A DNA stretch of 64,000 nt, taken from contig NC_135185.1 in the NCBI RefSeq assembly GCF_041146795.1, forward strand, positions 9,441,029-9,505,028, written 5' to 3'. Made by a program: the position numbers and the translations under genes. The stretch comes from Maylandia zebra (Eukaryota; Chordata; Actinopteri; Cichliformes; Cichlidae). Shown here piece by piece: positions 22,152-37,100 of the stretch. Each line of letters starts with the position of its first letter. Positions within the stretch are counted from its first letter, which is position 1. Below the pieces are notes generated by a model, which saw nothing but the letters and a program-made list of their open reading frames with translations, had not been told where the DNA came from and did not search any database.

Positions 22152-25100
22152 ATGGGTCACAGGAAGCTGTGTCTGCTGCTGCTGCTCGGCTGCTGCGCGC
22201 GGGCTCGTAAGTACCGACCCGTCCTCGTGCACGCACACGAGGACGCTCTGTTAGTCTCACTCAAGCCGTTTTTCTACATGGATGAAAAAGTTGTTCTCTC
22301 ACTGATCTCTGGGATCTTTCATTGTTTTCTTTCCTACTTTAAACTCGGTGCTTCCAGCGGTGTAGTCGTGCTCGCATCCATCTGTCAGTTTGACTCCAGC
22401 CGGAGACACGGGTCCCCTTTGGGGCGCGTCAGCTTTTCATGCTGTTCATATTATAAAAGTGTGAATATGAGCCATCAGATCTGAGACAGGAAACACTTGT
22501 CTCTCTGATGTGTGCCAAACGCAACAAAATCACTTTTTACACAAACAAATCTAAATTTCAAATGTTTGTATTCGAGTGTATAATGTTTATTTCTAATGGA
22601 ACGCTTCAGTCGTCGGTGTGATCTTGGCTCTTTTTTAAGGTTTTATTATAATCGCGTCCTTCTGGCCTCTAGAAGCCGCTCTCATTACTCCAATATTAAA
22701 ATACTGTTAAGTATGTTGATCGTGTTTTCTTCCAGAGGACGGGCAGGAGGTGGACCAACAAACTGCAGCCTGTCAGTGTAAGTCATCCTCACTCTTAAAC
22801 ATGCAAACTCATTTTTATTCATTTTTATTAAGGTTGAGCTGAAAATATTACGTATTTAAAGAACTGTGGACTTTCTCCTCGCTGGAGAAGGTCGAGTGTG
22901 TGCAAACACACACATCGACCTGCTAACAGATCAATGGCGCACTGGCCTGTTTTCTGGAGATAGCGGCTCGTGGACTCCTGTCCTGTTTGTGAATGAGAGC
23001 TGCTGCTCACTCTCACCTGCGACGGGGTCAAAGGTCAGCTGCTGAGTCATGGTGTGGAAAGCCAATCCTGAGATGCAGCAAGAGGACAACCATCGAAGCC
23101 TTTTCACATAAAGGAGCAAAGCCCTGACCATGTGACCCTCTCCTCCCCCCACAGCAGCATCCAGATTCAAGGCCTTCAGGAAGTACGTGTATCGGTACAG
23201 CACAGAGAGCCGGAACAGCGTGACCGGCGCCGCCGACCTGAGAGACGGCCATGCGCTCACCTGTCAGGTAAACAGCTGTTTATGCGTCCCGTTTTTCACC
23301 TGATGACACGATGTTCCTCTCTGACCGTGGCTCTGCTATCGCCACTCGTCAGGTGGAGGTCGAGGTCCCCCACCTGTGCAAGTTCATCATGCACACCAGG
23401 GGCTGCACCCTCAGGCCGGCCCCCAGCTCGGACGCCTTCCAGGCCGCCATGGAAAGGTGAGTGCAAAAACACAGACTGTATATTAAAATGGCATGCTGCT
23501 GCCATGTCGGTTTTTGGAGCAGCGAGCACATTTTCGAGTGAGGCTGGTTTATGACCCCGACAGGCTCCGACACTCTGCTCCCCTCAGAAAACATTCGATG
23601 TGTTACGTTTTAAAGATCGAGCCTTTGTGTCCACAGCAGCGGCGTGTTCAGGAGCAGCACCTTCACTGGCTGAACACGCCCCCCTCTGATCAGGTTTCAC
23701 TGTCTTTGTTCATCCAGGAACCCTCTGAAGTTCACCCTGCAGGGTGTCTCCAACATTCAGCTTTACCCCGACGCCGACGAGGCGATCGGCATCCTCAACA
23801 TCAAGAGAGGGATCGTTTCTGCTCTCATGGTGCCAGACACGGAGGACCAGCAGGGCGGCCGCACGGTGAGCGTCCTCTGAAACACTCCAAACCATAATCA
23901 GTGTTGTCACAGGAAATAGTTTATTTCAGGAAAAACAAAAAGATTTCTTTTATCAGGATTTTTTTTCTGTCAGTAAAGAAATTCAAACTTACCAAGAGTG
24001 GAAAACATGAAGGTTTTGAGTTTTAAGCCCACTTCCTGCTTCAACTATGTGTTCGTATCCACAAGATTAGCAAAGGTCACAGCAGGGTAACGCCTCTTCA
24101 CTGCATTCAGACGTGACGAAGACGACCTGCTGATGTTCGGCCTGAGCTTCAGCATCGGGAAGAAAAGTGATTTCACTGACTGTGGCGAGGTTGTTGGTCT
24201 GAGTGTTGCTGCGGTTTTCCCACCAACCATCTCTGAGCTTACAGAGGAAATATCAGTGAGCAGCAGGGAGGAAGTCCTTGTTGATGTCACAGGAGAACGA
24301 GCAGGAAGCTGACGGGAAGGAAACAGGAACTCAAATAAGCTCGTGAGAAGACCATCTCTGTGCCTTGAAGCAGATGGACTCCAGCAGCAGAAGACCACAC
24401 TAGGAAACAAAGGCAACGACTGACACAGACTCATGAAACAGGACAACAGCAGATGGGAAACGGTTTCCTGATTTCTGCTGCAAATGCATGAAAGCCTGTA
24501 TCGGTGCTCAGGCTGTGGTGTGATGGTGTGATGGTGTTGGCCGTTGGGCCCCTGACCACGCTCACTGTGCCCATCCCTGTTGTAATGTTTGCATGCCTCA
24601 AACATTAATGATGACACCTTCAGTATTTCTCAGTTCCATTCTTTAATTCTCAGGCTTGCAGCGGCAACACAGTCTGCAGCGCTAACTTGTTCATCTCCCG
24701 TTTTCTGTTGTCCCCTTTTTTTTATCTCCTCCTTCGGCCTTACATTCGACCTTTCAAAATAAAAGTTCTGTAAACATCACACCTGTGTGACCTCAGGACC
24801 TGTCTACTATCCTTTTTTCTGCTGTTTTCTCCTTTTTCAGAGCACCGTGCACGGTCAGTGCGTCACTCTGGTGAACTCGAGCAGTGATGTTGCTACAGGT
24901 GTGACGCTGGTCAGAGATCTGTCCCAGTGTGACCAGTTCTACAGCAGAGAGCTGACCAACAGCCCGCTGGCCCTGCTGCAGAGACTGGTGGGAACTCAGA
25001 AGCAGTTTGTTCTTTTCTTTACCCTCAGTTTGATTTCCTGATTACTGCAGAAACAAATGCACGAAGCACTCAGACAGCTCCACACACCTTAACGATGTAA

Positions 25101-28100
25101 CATCACCTGTAATTATTCTACTTAATGTTGTCCTGTCTGTGAGCTCGCTGAGGCTGACCGCAGACCTCGTGACAGTAATGTCACAGTAATACAGCCTCCG
25201 TGTCACAATAGTCACGAAAAAGGAGTTTAAATGGTGCAAACATGTTTTCTGAAGTCAGGTTTGTGTTTCCAGCACAGCCCGATATCCAAGCTGATCACAA
25301 GCACTCAAAGCTGCAGCTACCAGTTTGATCGGAGGGAAAGGCACATCACCACAGCCTCGTGCACAGAAAACCACAGCTACCTGCCGCTCTCCCACACGTG
25401 AGTCACCGCCTGACTGCATGTTTGTGTGCGTGCACAGGGCGCCGTTACGCCTCAGCTTTAATCTGCTCTGCAGGGACAGCATGGTGTCGTCAGAGCTGAC
25501 GCAGGAGCTGCGCTTCCAGAGCAACAGGAGGACCAGCAACAGAGACTTCAGTGAGTGAGCTTTCCAGTCAGCTGTGGAGTTTCACACCTGGGGATTATTG
25601 TGTCCCCAGGTGATTCGTGTCACCTGTTTAAATTGACTTAAGGCTTAAAGTTTGCATTACTGGGGCGTGGCCTCTTTGACTGACAGGTGGATGGTGACAC
25701 AGGTGGCTATAGCTGTCTGCTAGCTTCACCTGAACTGGACCTCTGGACCGTGTTTGTGCTGTTGGATCCTTTTTTGAGGACTTTTAATGACATTATGTGA
25801 CCAATAATAAGGCTGCTGGGAGGTCACTGACTAACAGATCATCCAAGAAGTCTGACATTGAGTTTTAGTGAAGTTTGAGGATTTAATTTGGACAACAAAA
25901 TATTGTCAGTTCTGAATTCTGAAGATTTGAAATGTGGGTGAGGTCATGTGACCACATCCATCCGTACACGTCGGTGCAACAGGCAGCTGCACCCCTACAT
26001 GGCCAGCAGGAAAATAATTTAAGTCTCTTCATTAAAGTTTTATAAACCACTGCTGACGTCCATTGTTAAATGAGACTCACCTCTTACTGGGAAATGAATA
26101 AGTGACATCACATGTGTCTGTGTGCAGGTGTGGAGCGCGACCAGGTGAGGCCCCTTCACTTTGAAGATCCTGAAGATAAATCTCCAGTGCAGACAGGAGA
26201 CGATGTTCTGACCACCTTACGGGAGCTGGTGACGTTAGCGGGCTCAGACCAGGGTCAAAAAAGGGCGGGCCTTTTCCATAAGCTGGTGTCCGGCCTGCGC
26301 GCCCTGAGGAACGAGACCCTGAGCCGGGCGGTCCCTGAGATGCGAGCGGCATCAGGCTGGCTCACCTGGCAGGCCCTGTTCCAGTGCGGGACCTCAGAGT
26401 GCACCAGCGCCATCCTGCAGATTATCCGGACCATCGACGGCGTTTCCCTGGAGACAGACGCTCTGGTCTACGCCTTGAGTCTGCGGGCTGACCCTGATGC
26501 TGCACGTGTGCGAGACATGCTCAGCATGGCTCAGTATAAACAGAGCAAGCCCATCATGTACGCTCTGGCCAACACAGTGAAGAAGTAAGTAAAGCTATGA
26601 TGCAGTGCTTCAGGTGACCACTAGAGGGAGACCCATGGTCCCCATGTCTCAGTGTCACACGTGAGGAAGTATCGGTCATGGAGGTGGAACCGTCGTCAGC
26701 CATAAACGGCCGACAGGGCGTGCTCGTCACCATACTGGGCAGACAGCGTGGTGTTGCTTAGCACACCCGTGATCATAACAGTTTCCATCTCAGTCATGCC
26801 TGCAGCATCACGCATCATCTGACCTGAGCAGCTGACCACACTCTTTTTCATCCACAGGATCCATAAAAACACGGTAACGCCGGAGGTCACGGATGTGCTC
26901 ACAGACGTGTCAAAGTTCATGGAGGTGCTCTTAAACGACTGCTCAGTCCCACACTATGACTCTCACCTTCCTCTTGACCCCGCAGAGATGTCCTTCCTTG
27001 TCCTGAGGGTACGTGAAGCGTGTCATGTAGTTTTAGATCCATGGACGTATTCTTCTGCTGAAAGCTGTCTCGGGGCTTCAGTCCTCCGCATAAATGTTGA
27101 TTTCTAATCTGCAGGTCGTTGGGGTCATGGGTCAGGCCATGCAAGCCGTCAGCCCCAGCCTGATCTCGTCCATTTTACGATGTGCAAAGAAAGCAGAAGT
27201 CCCACTATCATATCAAAAGGCAGCCATACAGGCCTTTAGACGGATGGACGTCAGTGATGAGGTAAAGTCTCTCTCTTACATGGACACATCTCTCACACAG
27301 ACTGATCTGGGAATGATTGAAACAGTCCAAAAATGACATGTCAGACTCATCTGCTCATTTTGAATCTGAGAATGTCTGAGAACCATCATCATGAACGTAG
27401 CTCATCACTGCATCCACACAGGAAGCTCAGACTGAACCAGAAGCACCTCCACCTCCTCTGAGCTTATTTAAGGTGGACTGGCGCCGAGTAGAAGCTGTGG
27501 TAATTCCTCTGGGTTGAGGAGGAGAGGAATCACCACAGCTTCTCAGCTTACAGGTTAAAGCAGCATCTCTGCTAGTATGGCAGGGGGCACATGAGTACAG
27601 TCATGACCACTGAAACATCTGGAGCCACAAACACAAGAACACACCAGTCCAGCTCCTCAGTTCAAACACCTGGACAGCAGGTACCCACAGACATACTCCT
27701 GAACATTTCAAACGTGAGGCTGGCATCAAATTCAAAATGAACAGATACTGACTCTGAAAATGTTCAGTATACACGTGATTGTATTCATGTGTCACTCCCC
27801 GTGTGGTTGGTTACAGGTCAGAGATGTGTTCGTGGAGGTGTACCGGGACGATCACAGCCCCGTAGAAAAGCGTGTAGCAGCTTTCCTGATTCTGATGAAG
27901 AGCCCGGACCGAGCGACCATCAGAGACATCGTCAGCAGTTTGGAGAACACGAGGGACGAGCAGCTCAGGAGCTTCGTGGTGTCTTACCTGAACAACATCA
28001 GAAACTCAGACGAACCACAAATACAGCAGTGAGTTAACGACCAGGGATGTCCTGCAGGGGGCGACTCCTCTGAAATCTGATTGTATAGAGGTCTGTGAGA

Positions 28101-31100
28101 AAATGAGGCGGATGGTCATCTCTGAACTCAGTGAACTCTTTCAGTGGGCTCGGCCTCTAGTTTCAGGTCTGACTCAAGAAAACATGAAGTTCATTTTGGA
28201 AACGATTTAGGGCAGGGCTACTTTGTTACTAGCACCTGAGCGTCTGCTGTCTGGGTTTTATGTCAGGTTGGTTCGATTGAAACATCCAGAATGTTCACTC
28301 GAGGTTTTTAAACATCAAGACTTCAAAGTGTGTTTGACTCTGAGGGCAAAGACGTGACGTGGATGATGATGGTTACAGGGCAATGATAGAAACCCTGCGG
28401 CCTGTTCGACACTGCGGTGGTTACATCCTCCTGTTATAAACAATCTCAGATTGGAAGAGTATTACCTGCACGTTGAACGCATCCTCCTATGTTATTCGTG
28501 TTTCCAGCACATTCACACATTTATGTTATTATGTGATGACATTAAATGGACTAAGCACCAACACTACAGACAGAGAAAGTCAGAAACTCGCTGAGCAGCC
28601 ACATCTTTAGCTGGTTGAAATCAAAGTAAAGTAAAAAATAAACTGAAGTTTTCTGAATAACAGTACTGCAGCAGACTTTAAAAATAAGAAATAAACAGAA
28701 GCTGAGGCTGACATGTGTAATGAGCAAAGATGGTATCGGTCCAAATATCAGAGTGCAAAGTGGAGAAAGGACAGGAACCATCCATCCAGGCTTCCCTGCT
28801 CTGTACCTCGTTAAAGCCCTCGTTAGGCTTTCACAGCTGAGGGACTTAAGTTAAAGCAGAGAAAGAAGCTTTGTTTGAAAATACAATCATATTGATTGTA
28901 CATGCACTTCTTCACCTCACCACTAGATGTCTCATGTACAGTCTGTATCTGTGATTACTCTGGGCTGATAGATGCCACCGTAGCAAGAGGAGGGCACCGG
29001 CCGGGGATCTGTACTGATCATGACTGAAAAAACAAAAGTGCTGCTGATTCTGCATTATATTAATAAACACTATTAAATATCATTTATTGTCCTTTCCAAA
29101 GACTCAGGGAGTACACTGAGTCGGCCCTGAATGGCCAGCCGTCACCCACAGGCGCCATCTTTGATGGCATGTCCCGCAACTACAAGCTGGACTCCTCCTT
29201 GGGATCAATCCAGAGCAACATCATCTTTGATGGAAGCGACACCTTACCCAAGGAGATGATGCTGGAGACCACGCTGAAGGTGTTTGACTACAGCTACGAC
29301 ATCTTCGAGGTATTGAATGACATGAATCTGCAGTACAAAAATCAGTTTTCTGTCGAGGTCCAAACATTTAAAATCTCCTTTTTAAGGTCGGCGTTGAAGG
29401 AACGGGATTCGAACCAACGATCGATGCTCTTTTTGGGGAGAGAGGTTTGCTCCCTGAATCCATTTCCAGACTGATGTACTTGGCGCAGGACAAAGCCCCA
29501 ATGCTCAAAGCCATTTTGGACAGAATAGCACCCCAACGAGACAGAAGGAAGAGACAGGTGAGAGGTTCTCCACGTACACGGAGCTACCACATGAGCAAAT
29601 GCTATGTCACATCCTGAAACACAGACTGTCCTGTGCTCTCAGATCCCAGAAGACTTTCTGAAAGACATGGCAGACAGAATCCAGAAACTTGTGAATGATG
29701 TGAGCTCCTCTCCAGCGCCTGAAGCCGCCGCCTACCTCCGACTTTTGGGGAATGAGATTGGATATCTGAAGACCGGCGAGATGAGGAAAATGTTTGAGAC
29801 TCTGTTCATGTACTACCACGTCTTCATCAGGGTACTACCTGCCCAGGTGGGATATTCTGTCTCCTGACCGTTTGGTGTGTTGATCGTGGCAGGAAGTGGC
29901 ACACAGCTCCAGTGTGCATCGGTGCCTCGATGCAGCCAGCATGGCGACATTAGAACGAAACAGTTCATAACATCAGGAGAGGATCACAGATGATTTAGTT
30001 CATTAGTTTTGTTTCACTTTTTAATTTTATTTGCTGCTTAGGTTTAGGATCTAAAAATTACTCTGGAGCAACTTTTGTGGTGCTTTTAGAGGATCCAGAT
30101 GTGATAGTGGACTCTCCCATCATGTTTGTTTTCTCCTGTTTTCTTTCCAAAAGGTGTTCTCTGAGCTCATATCCAGGACTGACAATGAAGTCTTTGCCCA
30201 CTACATCTTCATGGAGAATGCCTTTGCTCTACCCACCGCATCTGGCTTCCCTCTCAAGTTCTCACTAGCTGGTGTGTTTGCACCAGGTGTCAGAGGAGGC
30301 CTGACGCCCTCGGCAGCGGTATGTTGCTGCTCTTCATCACATTACAAGTCATGAATCCCAGACAGGCCAAAAAACAAAAAACAAATACAACTTGCAACCT
30401 GTAGGATATAGAGCTGCTGCATCGGATGCAAAACACTGGTATAGAAACATTATTCCAAAGGTACTGTATATGGACAACAAGATATAATATATAATACATC
30501 TTTAAATACAAGATTTACAATATTTACTTGTTTAATTTTTTTTCTGGATATGTTCCTGATCATAACTTTCTGAATTGTCAGACAGTTTTATTTGCTATTG
30601 TCCAAGTTTAATAATGTTCTTTGGTCTGTTCCTTTCATATTTGTAGTTATCGGTGCCTGTTTAGCTCGCTGCTTGGGTTTTAACTCTCCATGTTATTCCC
30701 ATGCATGAAGGAAGCTCCGGAGTTAAGGTTGTGAAAAAGCTAGAAGAGAAATTACATTTTTCTTCAGGGTCCCCAGGCTTGGTTCCTTTTATGAAGTATA
30801 AAGTTAAAACAGTACTATTACGGAAGCTGGGGCCCAAAATAATACCAGAAAATAACTTTCTCATAAAAATATGGTTATTTTCAGTAATGACACTACAGTT
30901 TGTTGCCCTAATTTTACATGGGATTTTGCCTTTAGTGCTTTTAAACATTAAATTAGGAACATTTTAATGTGATTAAACAATTACCTATAAACAAGGTCAA
31001 TGAATGTGGCAATAGGAATAATAATACTTAAATATACAGTTAGTTTAGATAATAATGGATTGCGTGCCCTGGGACAGAGGCGAGGCTGCCATATTGCACC

Positions 31101-34100
31101 ATCGGCCCCTCTGACCATCACCAGTAGGCAACGGGTGAAGTGTCTTGCCCAAGGACACAACAACCGAGAGTGTCCGAGCCGGGGCTCGAACCGGCAACCT
31201 TCCGATTACAAGGCGAACTGCCAACTCTTGAGCCACGATCGCTCTGAATAGCAATAATAATAATAATTATTTGATGTAAAAAAAGTTTATAAGAATCATT
31301 TTATATATTTTTCCACAGCATTAAATTTGAATTTAACAGTTCAATCAGGTGAAAAAATTGTAATATAAAAGTATTTTACAGTTTTGTACTGTTCTTCTAG
31401 AATATCATTACATTTACATAAATAGACTGATTTCACATTTCAAATGTAGATTAACGTAAAATCACTGTAAATGTAATAAAACACAATTTTCTTGTTTTTT
31501 TTTTAATGTATTTGTCTGTTTAGATTGTTAAAATTCATTCACAAATGCATCATAATTTCACAAATATTTGTCCGTTATTTGAAAGATTGAACTGTTAAAT
31601 TCAAATGTAATGCTATGGAAAAATAAATAAATAAATATATAAAATTATTCTTATAAACTAAAAAGGAAAAAAGAAAGAAAGCAGAAACAAGTCATGAATC
31701 CCTGTGTTACAGCTGCTCTGTGTCTCTGCAGACTGAGCTGTCCTTCATGCCTTCGGTTGGACTGGAGTTCATCACCCAGATGGGCGTGCACATTCCAGAC
31801 TACGTGGACGCCGGGATTCAGACGCACACCAACATGTACCATGAAAGTTCCCTTAATGCTAAAGCTACAGTTAACCGAAGGCAGGTCAAGCTGTCCATCC
31901 CTGCTCCTCAGTCGAACACTCAGCTTTTCAGCGTGAGGTCAGTGACCCACAGTCTTTCTCTGTTTGAGTTGTGTTGTTATCACTCACCTCACTCCACGTT
32001 CTTTCTGAAATGCAGCACCAAGGTGCTGTCTCTGTCATCTGGTCAAACAACGATGGGGCCATGCAAGGTGGGAGACCGGGCCGACTCAGTCGATTGCCAG
32101 CCTCTGCTCAGTGGTCTGAAGCTCTGCACAGCAGTGCGTTACTCCAATCCTACCTCTGTGGATCAGGCACCATGTTCCCCTCTAACCGGAGAAACCAGGT
32201 AAGAAGGTTGATCAGCTCATCTGAGTTAATCCTTTGTGATTTGACTTTGACATCTATTGCTGCTTTTTACCACACAGCTAACAAATCCTGGATTAATGAC
32301 AGTTTGTTCTTTCAGGTTTGCAGTTGAAATCCAGCCAACAGGAACAGTTTCAGAGTACACCGCCACCATCGCAGATGAAACGGTCAGAGAGGGCAAACGA
32401 GGGCGCCATAAGGTGGAAACGCTGAAATTAATCCTGAAGGCAGAAGGTAACGCTATTAAATATGATGTCTGGACGTGTTTGTGTGCAAGCTCAGTTCATA
32501 AGACTGAGAAGGTTAAACCATCATGCTCTCCCAGCTCTCCCAGCATCATGAACAAATATGAGTCGTTCTCACAAAACAGAGGGTGCTGTGTTTACTTTGG
32601 CTCATATCTGTCTTCATCATATTTTATATCTGGGCAGGGACAGCTCAGTAGGAGTGGTCGCCCATGATCAGAAGGTCAGGGGTTCAAATCCACTGAACGG
32701 CTACCGTGAGGTACCCTTCTCCCTGTACGCTGCTCGCCGGGCGCTGCATTGGTGGCTGCCCACTGCTTCACACAGTGAATGGGTTAAATGCAGAGAGGAT
32801 TTCCCTACGGGGATCAATAAAGTACACATTATATAAATCCTTGTTTTCTTTAAACTGTTGTCAGGGATTTTGGAGTGTCTTTGGGGTGTAATGGTCCCTT
32901 CAGTGAAAGAATTCATAAAAATGAAGCACATTTTTGCTGACGCGTGTATTCTTTTCCTGTGCGTACTGGATAAAAGTCCACCTGTTGCTCCCTGCAGCTA
33001 ACAGCCGGCTAATTGCTTTAATTCTTATCTTAACAGGCGACGATTCATCGGAGGCCTCGGCAGCTCTGAAATACAATCGCTTAAAAAACACCGTCTCTGC
33101 TGAGGTCGTCATTCCTGACTATGACGTGGAAGCAGGAGTCAAACTGGTTTTCACTGAGAGCGGTGCTGAGAGGAAGATGAGGGGCATCACCATCGATATC
33201 ACCAACAAGAACATCCCACAGCTGACGCTTGTTGGACGTGCCAGGTACAGAGTTCATTAAACAAGTCTTGGGTCCTTTATGAGGTTTCGGTTGTGCTGAG
33301 TGGATGGGAAGCCGACAGTACACGTCTTTGTTTTAAATGCAGGCTTAGCATGATAAATGATGGCATGCTGCAACTCCAGATGGTCGTTCCTTCTCTGAAA
33401 GCCGATGCATCTCTCACTGCAAACCTAAAGAAGGATGAAGATGTGGTCATGGACCTGGAGACCATCATGCACCTCTCTGAGATATCATACCAGCAAAAAG
33501 CTTCCCTAAAATACGGTAACTGTGCCTCCTCTCATCAATACAGGGGACAGCTGCATGGATTCAGTCATTTGAGGGTTTTCTGGATTTTCTCTGCAGATAA
33601 TGACAAGTTTGAGGTGGAACTGAAATCTGACCTGAATTCAGAGACGCAGAAAATGATCCCTAATGTGGAGGCTCATCGCAGGCAGCTTCAACAGCTCGTT
33701 GATGAGATCCTGGACCAGAGGGTGGCGAAGACAGACATGAAACTGCGTCACATCATCACAAAAGGAATCGAGGTGTCATAAAACATCGTGTTCAGAGTGT
33801 TACGCAGCTTTTACAGGCAGTTTTACAGCTTTACAGTGAGATCTAACAGGTCTTTGTTTCACTTTGAAGGCGGGTAACATATGGCTGGACAAACTGACGG
33901 CGCACATCCCCACTCTGGCAAAACTGCGAAGTAAGAGAAGCCTCTCTGATCTCGCTCTGCCAGAAAAACTGTTCCTGCAGTCGTAAGTGTTTAAAAAATC
34001 AGCCTCCAGATATGAATAGGCTCCACCTGTTCTGCAGCGCTTCAGTGTTCACCTTTCATTTTACCTCAACAGCGACACTTTGTTCCGGTACCAGTTCAAC

Positions 34101-37100
34101 AAGGACAAGATGGCCATCTCACTTCCTCTTCCACTTGGAGGCAAAAAGTCCGAAGAGCTGAACGTACCAAACTCCCTGTCAGTGCCCCTCATAGATTTAC
34201 CACAGATAGGTCTGTACATCCCACCCAGGGCCTATCAGCTCCCACGGTTCACCATACCACCGTCTCTGGATTTGTCTCTCCCCCTTCTCGGTCTGGCTGC
34301 AGCATCCACAAAGATCAGCAGCAACTTCTACAGCTGGGAAGGCTCGATCTCTGGGGGCAACAACACCGCCGATGTCCCCAGCTACACTGCACAGTTCAGG
34401 GCCACGGCCCAGTCACCTTTCAGCCTGTTGTCATACAAGCTTGAAGGTAAAAAGTTATTCTTCTGTCAAGTCACTTAAGACTCTATGAAATCTGACAGGA
34501 TAAGATTGAGGCTGGCTAACAATGAGCTCTGCGCTCATGAAGTATTTAAATCAGCACGTGTGGTAGGCTCATGCACCTGTCAGCCGGCGCGTCATATTAC
34601 TGTTAAGTTGGTCTTTGTTAAGATCAATTTGAGTCAGACTCTATGTTGGTTTTACGGCAAAGAGAGATCGGACCAGTGGGGTCCTCTGAAAACTTCCATG
34701 TACTGTGATATTTCTGCAGATTCATTTCCTGTTACTGGTTCAGCCATGGTCAGGAACAGTACTGATTAGAGATGGCACGATACCACTTTTTTATGTCCGA
34801 TACCGATACCGATATCATAAATTTGGATATCTGCCGATACCGATATGAATCCGATATAGTGTGTTTTAATCAACAAAACTGTTTTTTAAATATCTTGCTG
34901 CATTTTGTATAAGTTCATACTCAAGTTTAAAACAACAACTACACTAAAGCTATTCTGTTATACCTGTATGCAAAAAAAAAAAGTTTCATAGTTCAGCAAT
35001 ACTGATCAATCTAATAAACTTAAACCTACACCATCCTCCCTATTCTGGTATTTTAAAGAGTACTTAGCGTAAATATTAAGCAACCTAACTAATAGGGTTC
35101 CAACTCCCAGCAACAACAAAAATAAAATAAATAAAAATAGGGAACCACCCCTCACGCTCCACCTCATGATGCCTAATTGACGTAATCAACCAACAACAAT
35201 TTGATGCAGTGTGAAAAAAAATGCACAGAAATCAATTATTTTTCAAGAAATATTAAATAGATTCAACATCTTTCTTCAACAAAATTGCAGACTGCACAGA
35301 TGGTACCTTCCCAAAGGAAAAAGTACTATAGCTTACTAGGGTATATATATTAGACTTAATAGTCACTATATACAGTAATTGACTTCTATTCATTTTACAT
35401 CAAATTAAAACTTTGGGTGTCAGATAATTATTTATTAAAAGCTCGACATTTTAAATGAGAATAAGAAAGAAAAGTATGTCTTTGTGCCCCCTTTTCCCTG
35501 TTCATGCCCTATCGGCCCCCCTGGCTAAACTTTGCTAGATCCGCCCCTGCACAGTTACCAGCTGTCAGCTACGTAGAAAAAGATCCTCGAGTAGAAAGTA
35601 ATATTAAATAAATTCTAACAACAGCTTATCAAGCTTAAACGTGCTGCTGTTGTTCAGCCGTTGGTTTCCTCTTTCTGGTGCAAAGTGGGCCAAAAACAAA
35701 CAAGACAGAGGGACTCGCGACAGAAAAGCCGATCAGCTGATCATTAAGCAGTTTCATGATTGAAGTAGCAGCAAGAAGAGGCAGTCGCTCCATATATCGC
35801 TTGTTAAGCTTAACGCAGGAATGCTTTACATTCAGAGATGGACTTACACACTTGCTTTACTTCTCTCGGGGATAACTTTGTCGGAGATTAAATGCCAGGT
35901 TGCTAGCGAAGCTCCAAATACTATCCAGACCACCGACAGGTCCCGCATGCCACAGCCGCTCTATCACGTGATGCATACTGCTCCGACGTGCTAACGTTCT
36001 GAGGTGAGTTACGGCGTGTTGCAAGTTTTGTGAGGTGCTTTCGTGATATTTAATGGATCGGATTACATTTTTTATTTTTCTCCGATATCCGATCCAGTAA
36101 TTTAGGTCAGTATCGGACCGATACCGATACGTAATATCGGATCGGTCCATCTCTAGTACTGATTAGTGCACATTTGGGTTGTGGTCCAAAACAAACTGCA
36201 AGTGCAGCAACAGTAAGATCAACACCTCTCAATCAGTGCCTGGAAAGCCCTGATGGTGCAGTGAGAAGAGTCTTCACTTACCAACATTTTGTCTTACAGC
36301 AGGTAAAACGTCATGCTTCCATGTTTGCATACTAATATAGTATCATTTGTGTCTGTTTTAAGGCACCGGGATGATGTCGGGAAGAGGCGATGATAATCTC
36401 AAGTATCTTCTGAATAGCTCCTTCAGCCATAGCCTCATCGACACAAGCGTCAGCGTCTTAGAAACATTAAGGGTGACGGACAAACTCAAGGCAAGAGCCA
36501 ATTACAAGATGGAAGCTTCTAGTGCTTTAGGCTTGCAAGCCACCCTCTACTACTCTGCTCATGCGACTTCCTCCCTAAATTCAGACGAAGTCTCAGGAGA
36601 TGGCACTGTCAACGGACTCCTCAAAATTGGCTCATTCCACACCAACGCTTCCTACCTTCACAGCTACAACCTACGCCCACTAGATCGAGAAGGACGAGGA
36701 GAATCCACTCTGAAGTTTGACTCACCAGTCCTACAAGTTCACAACACAGTCCGTGGAGTCTGCAAAAACTCAGAGTTATACATCATGTCCCAAACGAGCG
36801 CTCAGAGGGACATGCTCCAGCATGTGGCAGAACTCAGATATAAGGATACGCAGCTGACCCTGAAGTGCAGCGTCTTGGCCAAAGCCATGGGGGAATCACT
36901 AAGTAACCAAGTTGAGTTTGGAGTGTCCAACCAAATGGCCCTTCTCACAATTGAATCCCAGGCATATGACGACAAAAACAGGGTATACTCCCTGATATCA
37001 GGATCTCTGGATTCAAATGGGCTTCAGGTAAACTCTGAGGGTTCCCTCACCTTAGAAACAGGGCGTGTCTGGCATAAGGCTTCTGTAACAGCTGGAAAAA

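Noticed and set aside
35857..36150. 97-codon minus-strand frame inside the intronic hAT element
   Set aside because: It starts in the terminal repeat and has no transposase motif.
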